Of a stretch of 64,000 nucleotides of DNA, positions 25,493 through 35,646 are shown piece after piece; the first letter of the stretch is position 1; each line of letters begins with the position of its first letter. Source of the DNA: Hyphomicrobiaceae bacterium (GTDB lineage: Bacteria; Pseudomonadota; Alphaproteobacteria; Rhizobiales; Hyphomicrobiaceae); NCBI GenBank assembly GCA_020638035.1, contig JACKJI010000003.1, positions 124,001-188,000 on the forward strand, given 5' to 3'. Under the pieces are notes generated by a model. That model was not told the origin of the DNA. It ran no database searches and was given only the letters and a program-made list of their open reading frames with translations. Position numbers and translations under genes: made by a program.

Positions 25493-25522
25493 AATTTAGG
25501 TGAGCCCACGGATAAGTGCCAA
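25493..25522 (-). promoter_or_regulatory. Candidate pqqA promoter
   Basis: On the minus strand TTGGCA (25517-25522) and TAAATT (25493-25498) are 18 bases apart, a weak sigma-70-like pair about 90 bp upstream of the pqqA start. It lies in the 150-bp gap after the MFS gene on the same strand. Spacing is acceptable, but the match is only moderate. Confidence 0.3.
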
Positions 25523-25554
25523 TCTGAAGTTATGAGGTACCCGATAGGATCGTC

Positions 25555-26964
25555 TTATGGTCGTCCGGTGCCGCCGCCCGGGCGGTCATGCACTTTGAAC
25601 ATCAATAGCACTCCCGCGATCAGGAAGAATGCGATGGCGCTCATGCCAGCCCGCTCCGACCCGGTCGCCGCCGTCACCGTCGCGATGAGGAACGGCGCGA
25701 AGAACGCCGTAACCTTGCCGGAGAACGCGAACAGCCCGAAAAACTGGGTCACCTTGTCGGGTGGAGCAAGCCGTGCCAGCAGCGAGCGGCTCGCCGCCTG
25801 CACCGGTGCCGCGACGATGCCGATCACCATCGCGAAGGCCAGGAACAGCTTTTCGCCCGCCGACGAGAAGGGGGCCGATCCCGGTACCTTCTGCGCCACC
25901 TCGACGCTGTAGAGCACGTGGCTCTTGTCGATCGACAGGATGCCGAACGTGCCAGCCAGCAGGATCAGCAACGCCAGCATGATGACGTTACGTGCGCCGA
26001 TCCGGTCGTCGAGCAGGCCGCCGATCAGCGCGCCGACAACACCGGTCAGCGTGAGCACGATGCCGAAGATGCCAAGCTCCATGGCCTGCCAGCCGAACAC
26101 GGAGGCGCCATAGATACCGCCGAAGGCGAAGATGGCAGTGAGCCCGTCGATGTAGAGCATGCGGGCGATGAGGAAGAACAGCATGTCCGGGTGCTTCGGT
26201 AGGCCCGATAGCGTGTCCCAAAGCTCCGCCAGCGCCGTTCGCTTCACTGCGCCGGGTGGCGGCGGCCGGTGGGTATCGGGCACGAACAGGAAGAACGGGA
26301 TCATGAACAGAGCGTACCAGATGGCGGCGAAGGGGCCGACGAGCCTGTCGCCTTCACGCGCGCCCATGTCGAGCTTGAGGATTGGTTCGAGGCCCAAGAC
26401 GGTCTTGCCGGTGTTGGGGTCGGTGACGACGAGCCCTGCCATCAAGGCGAGGCTGATGAGGCCACCGGCATAGCCCACCGCCCAACCGGTGCCCGACAGG
26501 CGGCCGAGCTTTTCCGCCGGTACCAGCGTCGGCATCATCGCGTTGGTGAACACCTGCGTGAACTCCGCCGCAATCGTCGCGACGACAAATCCCGCGAGCA
26601 CCAGTGCGATTGTCGTGGTATCGGCGGCGGGCCGAGCGAACCACAGCAATGCAAGCCCCGCAATCAGCAGCAGCGAAAACAGCGCAATCCACGGCTTGCG
26701 TCGCCCGCGCCCATCCGCGAATGCGCCGAGCAGCGGGCTGCCGATCGCGATCAGGATGCCTGCGGCAGCGGCGGCGTAGCCCCACAGCGTCTGGCCTTGC
26801 GCGGCATTGCCGACCACGACGGTCGCGAAGTAGGGCGCGAACAGGAAGGTGAGCACCAGCGTGTAATAGGGCTGCGCCGCCCAGTCGAACATCACCCACG
26901 AGGCGAGGGCGCGCATCGGCGCCTGGCGAACGGTCTGGCCCTCGGCGGCTGCCGGCGAATGCAT
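25555..26964 (-). CDS. UMF1-type MFS transporter
   Basis: This 469-residue inner-membrane protein has about 12 hydrophobic segments and the UMF1/Atg22-like signature near its N terminus: ASWVMFDWAAQPYYTLVLTFLFAPYFA. The MFS loop motif after helix 2 is GAFADGRGRRKPW. Further helices include IALVLAGFVVATIAAEF, LGIFGIVLTLTGVVGALIGGLLDDR and MSAIAFFLIAGVLLMFKV. Fungal Atg22 exports amino acids from vacuoles, but substrates of the bacterial proteins are mostly unknown. ATG 26964 is favoured because GAGGGAG lies about 7 bases upstream; ATG 26982 is the longer alternative. It ends 150 bp before pqqA on the same strand. Confidence 0.88.
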   Translation of the reverse strand: MHSPAAAEGQTVRQAPMRALASWVMFDWAAQPYYTLVLTFLFAPYFATVVVGNAAQGQTLWGYAAAAAGILIAIGSPLLGAFADGRGRRKPWIALFSLLLIAGLALLWFARPAADTTTIALVLAGFVVATIAAEFTQVFTNAMMPTLVPAEKLGRLSGTGWAVGYAGGLISLALMAGLVVTDPNTGKTVLGLEPILKLDMGAREGDRLVGPFAAIWYALFMIPFFLFVPDTHRPPPPGAVKRTALAELWDTLSGLPKHPDMLFFLIARMLYIDGLTAIFAFGGIYGASVFGWQAMELGIFGIVLTLTGVVGALIGGLLDDRIGARNVIMLALLILLAGTFGILSIDKSHVLYSVEVAQKVPGSAPFSSAGEKLFLAFAMVIGIVAAPVQAASRSLLARLAPPDKVTQFFGLFAFSGKVTAFFAPFLIATVTAATGSERAGMSAIAFFLIAGVLLMFKVHDRPGGGTGRP

Positions 26965-27391
26965 GTCGTGCTCCCTCATCAAGCGTCAGGCCGGCCTCTA
27001 GCATGTTTGGCCGAAGTGCGTTTCGGCTCAGCATCAAAGACATGCTTCCGGCAAACGGATCGAGCGTGGTTGCAATTCCGCGAAAAGGGAACGTGCTCCG
27101 GCGCGACTGTAATGGCAGGTCGTGTCCGAAAGAAGCACCTTGCCGCGCCCGGTCATGTCTCTGGTGCGGAAAGCAAGTACGTGCAGAGGAAATGTCACGG
27201 TCGAGGCAAGCACCGCATGTCCTGCCGGCCCTGCGCTTGGGTCCTGCGCCCGGCCAAGGCTTCAGTTCAAATGAAAAGGTATGATGGTGGTTCTACCTGG
27301 GCCAATGCCCCCGCCTGAGGTCCGTGCATTCCGGCATCCGCCCTGGTCGGCGAAACGTCATGCGACGGGAATAGCGATCATCGTGGGGTAA
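26965..27391. other. Intergenic region with one repeat copy
   Basis: It contains the repeat element at 27001-27045. The remaining 345 bp have no family-like peptide, only short frames. It should hold the MFS promoter on the minus strand and may hold the end of the large helical-repeat gene transcript. Confidence 0.4.
27001..27045. repeat. Dispersed palindromic element, second copy
   Basis: This 45-bp segment matches 15157-15201 at 39 of 45 positions. It starts GCATGT and ends ACATGC, so its ends can pair, with an internal dyad GCCGAAGTGCGTTTCGGC that can also fold. It lies just upstream of the MFS gene start. Confidence 0.65.
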
Positions 27392-29464
27392 TCAGGCAAC
27401 CGCACTGCCAGCCATCCGGAAGACATCGGCAGGAGTATCGTCAGTCGCGTCGGCACGTGCGAGCTTGTCTGATCGCGTCGGAGACATGCCGGTTGGTGTC
27501 TCTTCCTCAACGCCGAAGTCCTGCGTGTGCTTCTCCAGAACCGATTGGATGGCTTCGATCTCCAGGCGCAAGTCGTCGGCAGCAATGGGGTTGTCGATGT
27601 GCTCGTAGAGATCGCAGGCCTCTTCTTTCGATTGAATGGCCTGCTCAAGCGGTGCCAGATCGCCGGACCGTTCGTAAAGCAGTGTCTGCGCCAGGCCGAA
27701 CGTGGTGAGCGCATGGGCGCGGTCGAGCGAGGTCAGGCTGGAGTGCTCGCGAGACAGTGCGTTGCCGATCAGCTCGATGGCATCCTTGATTGCAATGATA
27801 TCGTCGCTATCCGCACCGGATTGCCTATCGACCTCCTGCGCTTGCTCGCTGTCCACCAGGAGCAGCATTGCCCGTCCGGTGGCGATCTCGGCGAGCGATC
27901 GTGAGGTCTCGCCAAGGTGTGCAGCATCGCCGCGTGAATAGGGCATCAGGATATCGATGGCACTTTGCAGCGCGTCGATATCACCGGCCTCTTCGGCGAT
28001 CCGCACAAGCACTTCGCCGAGGGCACAGCGGGTCTCGTGCCAAAGATCAGGTGCACCATCCTCGGTGAGGATGCCGAGAGCGGCGCGATAGGCGAATGCC
28101 GCCTCGCGCGCTACCACGACATCTCCCTGAAAGCTGGCCTGGGCGCGCAACGCATGGCCGAGCCCGATCTGAGCGCGGGCCCATCCGTCGAGCATACGTT
28201 CACGCGTGAACACGTCGATTGCTGGTTTGAAATGCAAGGCGGCGGCGAGGTAGCGCTCTGGCCGGCATTCGCGATCGCCGATGTGCAGCAGCAACAGCCC
28301 CAGTTCCAGGTTGGCCTCCCCCCACGGGACAGGGCAGTCCTGCTCCGAGATGAGGCCGCCGGCGGAGGCATAAACCTGTGCGGCTTCACACAACACGCCG
28401 ATGCGCGAACCTGGCAGACGGCCGAGATCTGCGAGTTGTCTCGCCTGCGCGATCTTCAGGCGCCAACGCGGAATGCGGTCCTCACGTGGCCACAACCGAA
28501 CCGCGCGCTCGAACAGTCGCGCGGATTCGCGGGGCTCACCATAAAGACCGGCGAGCCGTGCGCGCACGCTGAGCATCAGGGGAACGAACGCCACGCCCTT
28601 GAGGTCCAGAGCGATTCTCTGATCGACGCCCGGTGCGTTCTCGATGCGGCGCGAAACGGCGGTCAGGTCACAGCTTGCTGGTCCCAGGTTGCCCTCGCGC
28701 ACCGTTTGAGCAATGCGAATGAGTTCGGCTTCCAGCAAATCGTCATCGCCAGCCCGGTCGGCGAGGAGCGTGATATCGGCAAGCATTTCCAAAGCGACCA
28801 CGACACGGTCGACCAAGGTGTGCATCGTCGCCTGCTGTGGACTGCCGAGCCGCCCCTGAGCCTCGACGATCGAGTTGAGGAGCTGCATCGAAATGCCGGT
28901 ATCCTGCGACAGCTGAAGCTGCAGCTTCGCCAGTAAACGGCTGCCCTCCGTGCAAGTCTCGGGTTCCACGTTCGCGGCGATCTCCGCTACGACAGCCGCA
29001 GCTGCGTCCAGGCACGGCGCAAGCGGATCGCCTGCGCTCAACAGGGCCGCAAAGAGGGATTGCAGTGTGTGGTCAGCATGTTCGAGGCCTCCCCTGAGAC
29101 CGGCCACAGGGGTTCCGATGGAGGAGGCGAGAGCCCGCGCCATTCCTGCAGGGTCGGATGCCGGATCGATCCGCAGGTCTGTGACCTTCGCACAGTTGCA
29201 GCTCGTCGCGGTTTTCAGAATGCAGGCAAGGGCATCCACATGCGCGGTGATCTCCTCGAGCGTCAGCCCGCGATTGGCCAGGTCCTTCCAGAATTTACGG
29301 ATCGCGTGCTTGCACACAGCCGCCGTCGCCTGCGCGTCTCGTCTCACGCAACCGGCGATGACGTCGGCGCCGTCGATCGTCAGCAACGTCACGCGCTGGC
29401 GCTTGCGGGCCAAGCCGGCGCGCGCCATCGCGAAACCCAGAAGTCTCAGCAGTGCGGCTTCCAT
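27392..29464 (-). CDS. Large alpha-helical (TPR-like) protein of unknown function
   Basis: I do not recognise a named family for this 690-residue protein. It is strongly helical throughout. The second half has regularly spaced helical pairs of TPR character: LMLSVRARLAGLYGEPRESARLFERAVRLWP, EANLELGLLLLHIGDRE, GWARAQIGLGHALRAQ, AFAYRAALGIL. Thus it probably works as a scaffold or binding protein. The N-terminal 100 residues carry several Cys (GCVRRDAQATAAVC, TSCNCAKV), which could form a metal site. No signal peptide or membrane helix is clear, so a cytoplasmic location is likely. ATG 29464 is chosen; a TTG at 29476 extends it by four codons. It is divergent from the glutamate dehydrogenase gene across an AT-rich gap. 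Confidence 0.72.
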   Translation of the reverse strand: MEAALLRLLGFAMARAGLARKRQRVTLLTIDGADVIAGCVRRDAQATAAVCKHAIRKFWKDLANRGLTLEEITAHVDALACILKTATSCNCAKVTDLRIDPASDPAGMARALASSIGTPVAGLRGGLEHADHTLQSLFAALLSAGDPLAPCLDAAAAVVAEIAANVEPETCTEGSRLLAKLQLQLSQDTGISMQLLNSIVEAQGRLGSPQQATMHTLVDRVVVALEMLADITLLADRAGDDDLLEAELIRIAQTVREGNLGPASCDLTAVSRRIENAPGVDQRIALDLKGVAFVPLMLSVRARLAGLYGEPRESARLFERAVRLWPREDRIPRWRLKIAQARQLADLGRLPGSRIGVLCEAAQVYASAGGLISEQDCPVPWGEANLELGLLLLHIGDRECRPERYLAAALHFKPAIDVFTRERMLDGWARAQIGLGHALRAQASFQGDVVVAREAAFAYRAALGILTEDGAPDLWHETRCALGEVLVRIAEEAGDIDALQSAIDILMPYSRGDAAHLGETSRSLAEIATGRAMLLLVDSEQAQEVDRQSGADSDDIIAIKDAIELIGNALSREHSSLTSLDRAHALTTFGLAQTLLYERSGDLAPLEQAIQSKEEACDLYEHIDNPIAADDLRLEIEAIQSVLEKHTQDFGVEEETPTGMSPTRSDKLARADATDDTPADVFRMAGSAVA

Positions 29465-29883
29465 GCAGAGTTCCAAACGAGACGGGCGGTCCGGCGCCCG
29501 CAGCCGGTGGTCCCGCCCGTCGCGGCGCGCAACGACGCGGGTGTCTATTCATTCGTAGTCTGCTGACGGTTCAAATTTGGTTAGCGATTGTCTCGCTTTT
29601 TCGTGACTTCGCCGGCATCAAGTTCAACGAATCGGGAACAGAATAATCTTTAAGATTTGCTAACCTTGCTTGCATGCGCAGGGACAAGCGGTGCTGCAAC
29701 GACCGCTTGGATCTCGCTGAAGGGCGCCGCGTGGCGGTGAGCCAGGAACGCCCGCGCGAGAATCACAATGGCCACGGGCCGGCTCCTCGTTCCACGCGCT
29801 GGAACGGGAACACCGGAGCGTTGGTCCGGTTCCACCGATTTGACAGGCGCGCTGGCGCGCAACCCCGAGCGATAGGACGAGCT
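29465..29883. other. Divergent promoter region between the TPR-like gene and NAD-GDH gene
   Basis: There is no supported gene. The segment 29560-29680 is much more AT-rich than its surroundings, with TTTAAGATTTGCTAACC near 29649, and is the likely site of divergent promoters. The GDH frame is open back to 29674, but the peptide there is not family-like. Confidence 0.45.
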
Positions 29884-32800
29884 ATGACCGAGCAACAAGA
29901 CCAGGCAAAAATGGCGCGTCCCCACCGGCCTGGTCTTGGCGAGGCACTCGTTCGCAGCGGCGGTAGGTTGCCTGGTGCCGATCGCGCCAGGTTCGATACC
30001 TTCGCCCATCTGCTTCTTGCGCGCCTCGACGCCGTCCGCGGCAATGCGCTGCCCGACGAGACGCTTGCGGACCTGGCGTTGCAGACGTTTCTGCTGTTGG
30101 GGGAGCGCCAACGCGGCCCGGCTCAGATCAGCGTCGGGCGCATCCAGCGTGCGGCGACCGGCCGCCGCGCCGATACACCCCATGGCGGACAATCGCGGGA
30201 GCGGGAGCTTACCGTCCTTACCGTCATCAACGACGACAAGCCGTTCCTGGTGTCCTCCGTCATGGCCGAGATACAGTCGCGGGGGCTGCGCACCCATCTG
30301 GTGCTGCACCCTGTGCACGCGGCTAAGCGGGATGCATCCCATCATCTCGTAGGTCTTGAGCCGGTCACGCGTATGCCCGAGCTTTCAGATGCGGGTAACG
30401 CCTCATCCGAAGCCGCTGCCGGCTGGCGCTCTGAAAGCGTCATCGTCGTCGTGACAGAGCCCCTCGATCCGGCGGAGACCCAGGACCTGGTGGCCGCCCT
30501 GCAGCGGATTCTCGATCAGGTCGACGCCGCCGTGCGCGATTGGCGGCCCATGCTCCAGCGGCTCGATGAGGCCATTGCAGCGCTGGAGGAGAGAAGCAGC
30601 GGCGCAAGCGCAGGTCTTGTCGGGGAAACGATCGCCTTCTGCCGCTGGATGCGCGCCGGTCAGTTCATCTTTCTCGGCATGCGCGAATACCGTCTCGATG
30701 GCGATCCGGAGACCGGCTCGCTGCGCGTCATCGACGGTTCGAGCATGGGCGTGCTCGCCAATCCCGACATACATATTCTGCGCCGCGGCCACGAACTCGT
30801 CTCGCTCAATGACGAGGTGCGTCGCTTCTATCTGAAGCCTTCTCCGATCATCATCACCAAATCCAACGTGCAGAGTGTCGTTCACCGCCGCGCGCACATG
30901 GACTACGTCGGCCTCAAGACCTATGGCGCAGACGGCAAGCTGTCGGGCGAACTGCGCATTGTCGGCCTCTTCACCGCCGCAGCATACACCGAGCCGCCTA
31001 CCGAGATCCCCTTCCTGCGCCTCAAGGTGGCGCGCATCTTCGACGAGACCGGAATCAAGCATGCGAGCCACGAGGGCCGCATGCTGCAGAACATCCTGGC
31101 GACATTTCCGCGCGACGAACTCATCCAGATCGGTGTGCGCCAGTTGGCGGGCTGGGTGCCCATGCTTCTCCAGCTCGAATTCGATCCGCAGGTTCGTGCG
31201 TTCGTTCGCCGCGACCGCTTCGACCGGTTCGTGTCCGTTATCGTCCTCATTCCGCGCGACCGCTTCTCGACCAAGGTGCGCAAAGCGATCGGTGATATGC
31301 TGGCTGATGCCTTCCGGGGACGCGTCGTCGTGCAGCAGCCGTTCTTCACGGCCGGCCCGCTGGTGCGCGTCCATTTCATCATCGGCCGCTACGAGGGCCC
31401 GACACCCGATGTTCCGGAAGCCGAGCTGGAGCGCCGAATTGCCGAGCTGAGCGAGACCTGGGAGGATCGGCTCGAGAGCCGGCTCGCCAATCTGCCCGAC
31501 GCTCAAGGCCGCTTCGCCAAGGCCTTTTCCGCCGCATACGCGGAGAGCTTTCCGCCCGAGCGTGCGCTGGAGGATATCGAGCGCATCGAGCGCCTCAGCC
31601 ATGACGGTCCGGTCGCCATCGACTTCTATCGTGCCGCGGGTGCGCCGCTGACTGAGGTGCGTGTTGCAATCTATCGTTTCGATGCACCAATCCCGCTGAG
31701 CGACCGGGTGCCGATCCTGGAGAACCTGGGCTTCTCGGTCATCGACGAGCGCACCTACCGCATCTCACCGCAGTGGGAAGGGGGCGTGCGCAGCGTCTGC
31801 CTCCACGACATGGTTCTCGACGTCGGCAATGCGCCAGGCATTGATCCGATGGGAGCCGAGGTGGCACTTGAGGAAGCGTTCACGGCAGTCTTCACGGGCC
31901 GCGCCGACAACGATCTCTTCAACCGCCTGGTCATGTTGGCAGGCGCAGACTGGCGCGACGCGGCGATGCTGCGTGCTTACGCGGGTTTCATGCGTCAGAT
32001 CGGCTTGCCCTATGATCGCGTGTCGGTGGCCGAGACGCTTGCTCGCCATCATGGCCGTGCCACTGACCTCATCCGCATTTTCAAGGCGCGATTCGATCCG
32101 GCGATCGACGCCGGCGAGGACGATCGCGCACGAGTCGAAGCGGACCTCAATGCATCGTTCGAGTCTCACCTGGCCGAGGTATCCTCGCTGGACGAGGATC
32201 GCATCTTGCGCACGCTGCTGCGCCTCATCGGTGCAACGTTGCGTACGAATTTCTTCCGCCGCGATCCGTCTGGCGCGCTGCCCGCCGAGTTGGCATTCAA
32301 GTTGGCGAGCCGTGAAGTGCCGGATGCGCCCGAGCCGCGTCCCTACCGCGAGATCTGGGTGAGCGGGCCTGTTGTCGACGGCGTGCATCTGCGTTTTGCG
32401 CCGATCGCGCGTGGTGGCCTGCGCTGGTCGGATCGCGCGCACGATTTCCGAACCGAGGTTCTGGGCCTCGCCAAGGCGCAACAGGTGAAGAATACGGTCA
32501 TCGTGCCGCAAGGCGCCAAGGGTGGCTTCGTGCCGCGGCTGCTGCCGAAGGATGGCTCCCGCGAGGATGTCCTGAAGGCTGGCGTCTCCGCCTATCAAAC
32601 GTTCATTTCGACTCTGTTGTCGCTGACCGACAATCTCGTGGCAGGCGCGGTCGTGCCACCCGAGGGCGTTGTGCGGCGTGATGGGGACGACCCTTATCTC
32701 GTGGTGGCCGCCGACAAGGGTACGGCAACGTTCTCCGACTATGCCAACGCGCTGTCGGTCGAGCGCGGCTTCTGGCTGGGCGATGCGTTTGCGTCCGGCG

Positions 32801-34857
32801 GCTCCGCCGGCTACGACCACAAGAAGATGGGCATCACCGCCCGCGGAGCGTGGGAAGGCGTCAAACGCCACTTCCGTGAAATGGACCACAACATACAGCG
32901 CGAGCCCTTCACGGTCGCCGGCGTCGGCGACATGTCAGGAGACGTGTTCGGCAACGGCATGCTGTTGTCGCCACAGATCCGCCTGCTCGCCGCTTTCGAC
33001 CACCGCGACATCTTCATCGATCCGGATCCGGATGCGGCAGCTTCGTTTGCCGAGCGCCAGCGCCTGTTCGCCCTGCCTCGGTCAAGCTGGCAGGACTACG
33101 ACAAGGCCGTCCTGTCGCCGGGTGGCGGCATCTTTTCACGCTCGTCGAAGTCGCTGAAGCTGACGCCGCAGATGCGCACGCTGCTCTCGCTCGACAAGGA
33201 GGCCGCGACGCCGGCCGAGGTGATGCGCGCGATCCTGAAGGTGGGAGTCGATCTGTTCTGGTTCGGTGGTATCGGGACTTATGTGCGTGGCAACAGCGAG
33301 ACCGACGCCGACGTGGGCGATCGCGGCAACGACGCGATCCGCATCAGCGCCTCCGAGTTTGGCGCGCGCGTTGTTGGCGAGGGCGCCAACCTCGGCCTGA
33401 CGCAGAACGCGCGGGTAGATTTCGCGCTTCACGGAGGTCGCCTCAACACCGATTTCATCGACAACTCGGCTGGCGTGAATTCGTCCGACCAGGAGGTCAA
33501 TATCAAGATCGCGTTGGCGCCAGCGCTGATGTCGGGTCGTCTCGACATGGCCGCGCGAAATGCGCTGTTGACACGCATGACCGAGGACGTCGCCCACGCC
33601 TGCCTCGCCAACAACTACGCCCAGACTTTGGCACTGAGCCTCGCGGAGCGCAGGGGAGCCGCAGGCATGCCCGACGCCTTGCATCTCATCCACACGCTCG
33701 AGCGCCGCGGCCTTCTCGATCGTGTGCTGGAAGACCTGCCCGACGACGTTGCGCTCGAGGAGCGGCGCGCTGCCGACAAGGGCATGACGCGTCCAGAACT
33801 CGCCGTGCTCATGAGTCACGCCAAGCTGGCATTGTCATATGATCTCGATGCCTCGAAGGTACCGGACGACGAGGCGGTGTCCGGCATGTTGGCGGCCTAT
33901 TTCCCACCGGCATTGCGTGAGGCCCATGCCGCCGATATCGCCGCCCATCCGCTCAGGCGTGAGATCATCACGACCGGTCTCACCAACCGCATGATCAATC
34001 TTGCTGGACCCGATCTGCCGGAACGGCTCGCCGACGACTGGGACCTCAACGTTGATGGCGTCGCACATGCGATTGTCACGGCGCTTGAGGTGGTGGGCAC
34101 CGACGAGATCGTCGCAATGATCTCCGCTGAGGACAACCGGCTTCCTGGCCGGTTGCAACTCGATCTTTATGCCGAAGCGCAGCAGCAATTGCGCACGCGT
34201 GCCGCATGGCAGGCCGCTGAGCTTCGCTTCATGCCCTCGCTTGCGGACGCCATTCGCCGCCAGCGTTCGGTTTATTCGACCCTGTCGAGCAATCTCGATG
34301 CCTGGTTGTCACCCGCCCGTACCGACGCAGTAGCCGCCGCCACCGAAACCTGGGTCTCCGCCGGGGTCACCGAGCTGATCGCAGCCCGACTGGCGCGCGG
34401 TCGCGCTCTGGCCGAGTCGGGCGATGTCTGTCTGGTGGTGGAACAGGCAGCGTCGGGCGACGGTGGCATGGCAGCACATGATACGAACTCGCTGGTAACA
34501 GCAGCCAGAGTTCATGTTGCCGTTGGTGACGAGCTGCGCCTGACGGCGCTGAAGGAGCTGGGGCGCGAAGTGCCGTCAGCCGACCGCTTCGACCGCCTCG
34601 CCATCAACAGCGCTTTGGCGAGCCTATCTGCCAGCCATCGCAGCCTCGCGGCCCGCGCGCTGAGTGCTCGTGGGGGCGGCGACGGCACCTCTGTCCTAGA
34701 ACAATGGCGCCAGGACGTGAGTGGTCCACTGCCGCGTGCTGTCCGGCGCTTGTCGGAGATGCTCGATGGCGCGCCGCTCACCGTCGCTCGGCTGACGGTC
34801 GCCGCCGCGCTGGTGCGCGAGTTGGCCGACGCGATTGCGACAGACCCGCTTCCCTGA
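29884..34857 (+). CDS. NAD-specific glutamate dehydrogenase (large, GDH-180 type)
   Basis: This 1657-residue enzyme deaminates glutamate to 2-oxoglutarate with NAD, feeding amino-acid carbon into the TCA cycle. The length is normal for the large bacterial class (about 1600). The long N-terminal regulatory part includes ACT-like segments (FLVSSVMAEIQSRGLRTHLVLHPVHA). The catalytic core has LRFAPIARGGLRWSDRAHDFRTEVLGLAKAQQVKNTVIVPQGAKGGFV, with the substrate lysines, then SGDVFGNGMLLS and DLFWFGGIGTYV, and the nucleotide-binding region VVGEGANLGLTQNARVDFALHGG. The start at 29884 is favoured by AGGA about 7 bases upstream and by the family-like beginning; the frame is open 70 codons further upstream. 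It is a monocistronic gene by spacing. Confidence 0.95.
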   Translation: MTEQQDQAKMARPHRPGLGEALVRSGGRLPGADRARFDTFAHLLLARLDAVRGNALPDETLADLALQTFLLLGERQRGPAQISVGRIQRAATGRRADTPHGGQSRERELTVLTVINDDKPFLVSSVMAEIQSRGLRTHLVLHPVHAAKRDASHHLVGLEPVTRMPELSDAGNASSEAAAGWRSESVIVVVTEPLDPAETQDLVAALQRILDQVDAAVRDWRPMLQRLDEAIAALEERSSGASAGLVGETIAFCRWMRAGQFIFLGMREYRLDGDPETGSLRVIDGSSMGVLANPDIHILRRGHELVSLNDEVRRFYLKPSPIIITKSNVQSVVHRRAHMDYVGLKTYGADGKLSGELRIVGLFTAAAYTEPPTEIPFLRLKVARIFDETGIKHASHEGRMLQNILATFPRDELIQIGVRQLAGWVPMLLQLEFDPQVRAFVRRDRFDRFVSVIVLIPRDRFSTKVRKAIGDMLADAFRGRVVVQQPFFTAGPLVRVHFIIGRYEGPTPDVPEAELERRIAELSETWEDRLESRLANLPDAQGRFAKAFSAAYAESFPPERALEDIERIERLSHDGPVAIDFYRAAGAPLTEVRVAIYRFDAPIPLSDRVPILENLGFSVIDERTYRISPQWEGGVRSVCLHDMVLDVGNAPGIDPMGAEVALEEAFTAVFTGRADNDLFNRLVMLAGADWRDAAMLRAYAGFMRQIGLPYDRVSVAETLARHHGRATDLIRIFKARFDPAIDAGEDDRARVEADLNASFESHLAEVSSLDEDRILRTLLRLIGATLRTNFFRRDPSGALPAELAFKLASREVPDAPEPRPYREIWVSGPVVDGVHLRFAPIARGGLRWSDRAHDFRTEVLGLAKAQQVKNTVIVPQGAKGGFVPRLLPKDGSREDVLKAGVSAYQTFISTLLSLTDNLVAGAVVPPEGVVRRDGDDPYLVVAADKGTATFSDYANALSVERGFWLGDAFASGGSAGYDHKKMGITARGAWEGVKRHFREMDHNIQREPFTVAGVGDMSGDVFGNGMLLSPQIRLLAAFDHRDIFIDPDPDAAASFAERQRLFALPRSSWQDYDKAVLSPGGGIFSRSSKSLKLTPQMRTLLSLDKEAATPAEVMRAILKVGVDLFWFGGIGTYVRGNSETDADVGDRGNDAIRISASEFGARVVGEGANLGLTQNARVDFALHGGRLNTDFIDNSAGVNSSDQEVNIKIALAPALMSGRLDMAARNALLTRMTEDVAHACLANNYAQTLALSLAERRGAAGMPDALHLIHTLERRGLLDRVLEDLPDDVALEERRAADKGMTRPELAVLMSHAKLALSYDLDASKVPDDEAVSGMLAAYFPPALREAHAADIAAHPLRREIITTGLTNRMINLAGPDLPERLADDWDLNVDGVAHAIVTALEVVGTDEIVAMISAEDNRLPGRLQLDLYAEAQQQLRTRAAWQAAELRFMPSLADAIRRQRSVYSTLSSNLDAWLSPARTDAVAAATETWVSAGVTELIAARLARGRALAESGDVCLVVEQAASGDGGMAAHDTNSLVTAARVHVAVGDELRLTALKELGREVPSADRFDRLAINSALASLSASHRSLAARALSARGGGDGTSVLEQWRQDVSGPLPRAVRRLSEMLDGAPLTVARLTVAAALVRELADAIATDPLP

Positions 34858-34940
34858 GGGCATGGGCATCGGGTGACGATGCGTTCGAGCCTCGGTAGGC
34901 CACCGTTGCGCACGCGCGGTGGCCACGCTGTCGAACAGCA

Positions 34941-35603
34941 TCAGTCGAGCACGATCAGATGGTTCGGCAGCTCGTTGGGGTCGGCCATGCCCGGCGGAAA
35001 ATGGCGCTCCAGATGTGCGCCCGCAGCCGTGATCGCCGCCACAAATCCATCCGCGGCGCGACCCTCGCCGATCTTGCGTGTCAGATCATCGACGATCGCC
35101 TGCCACGTCCCCGCCGGCACTTTGGCGTCGATGCCGACGTCGGCCAGCACTTCCGCATAACGCTCTGCCACGGAGACGAAGATCAGCACTCCCGTGCGTC
35201 CGGTGGTCGTATGCAGGTTCTGCACGAGGAACTGCTCGACGGCGCGGCGATGGGCGCGATCGCGCTGCACGGTCCTGGGCACCAGCATCAGCCGCATGCC
35301 CTGTGGCAGGAACAACAGCAGCAGCACCAGAAAGACCAGCAGCTGAATTAGGTAGATCCACTGCACCGGCCACCAGGTGAAGTAGATCAGCGGCCAGGGA
35401 ACGAGGAGCGCGAAGAGTGCCGCCCAGAGAAACGGAGCATAAAGGTAGCTGTCGCTTTCCGTGGCAATCACCGCGACGATCTCACCCGACGTGCTGGTCT
35501 CCGCAGTCTGAATCGCATGCGCAATTCGCTGTTCTTCTTCCGGGCTGAACAGCGCGGTACCGTGGCGCTGAAATTGCGTTGGCTGTGCCTCACCCATCGC
35601 CAT
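34941..35603 (-). CDS. TPM-domain membrane protein
   Basis: A 220-residue protein with an N-terminal TPM (DUF477) segment: FSPEEEQRIAHAIQTAETSTSGEIVAVIATESDSY. Two adjacent transmembrane helices follow (LWAALFALLVPWPLIYFTWW and IYLIQLLVFLVLLLLFLPQGM, residues about 60-108), then a cytoplasmic-style continuation LVPRTVQRDRAHRRAVEQFL and GVLIFVSVAERYAEVLADVGI, the second half of the TPM fold. This split arrangement is typical of the short TPM proteins that accompany LemA and YgcG. Two ATGs (35603 and 35597) are possible. It is the last gene of a three-gene unit lemA-ygcG-tpm on the minus strand. Function is unknown; some TPM proteins act as phosphatases or membrane-protein assembly helpers. Confidence 0.82.
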   Translation of the reverse strand: MAMGEAQPTQFQRHGTALFSPEEEQRIAHAIQTAETSTSGEIVAVIATESDSYLYAPFLWAALFALLVPWPLIYFTWWPVQWIYLIQLLVFLVLLLLFLPQGMRLMLVPRTVQRDRAHRRAVEQFLVQNLHTTTGRTGVLIFVSVAERYAEVLADVGIDAKVPAGTWQAIVDDLTRKIGEGRAADGFVAAITAAGAHLERHFPPGMADPNELPNHLIVLD

Positions 35604-35646
35604 GTCCTCGTCTGTCCTGCCGGCCTTTGGGTCGCATCCCGCGCCG

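Noticed and set aside
30403..32889. Antisense open frames within the glutamate dehydrogenase gene
   Set aside because: Shadow frames of a 1657-residue gene with intact catalytic motifs.
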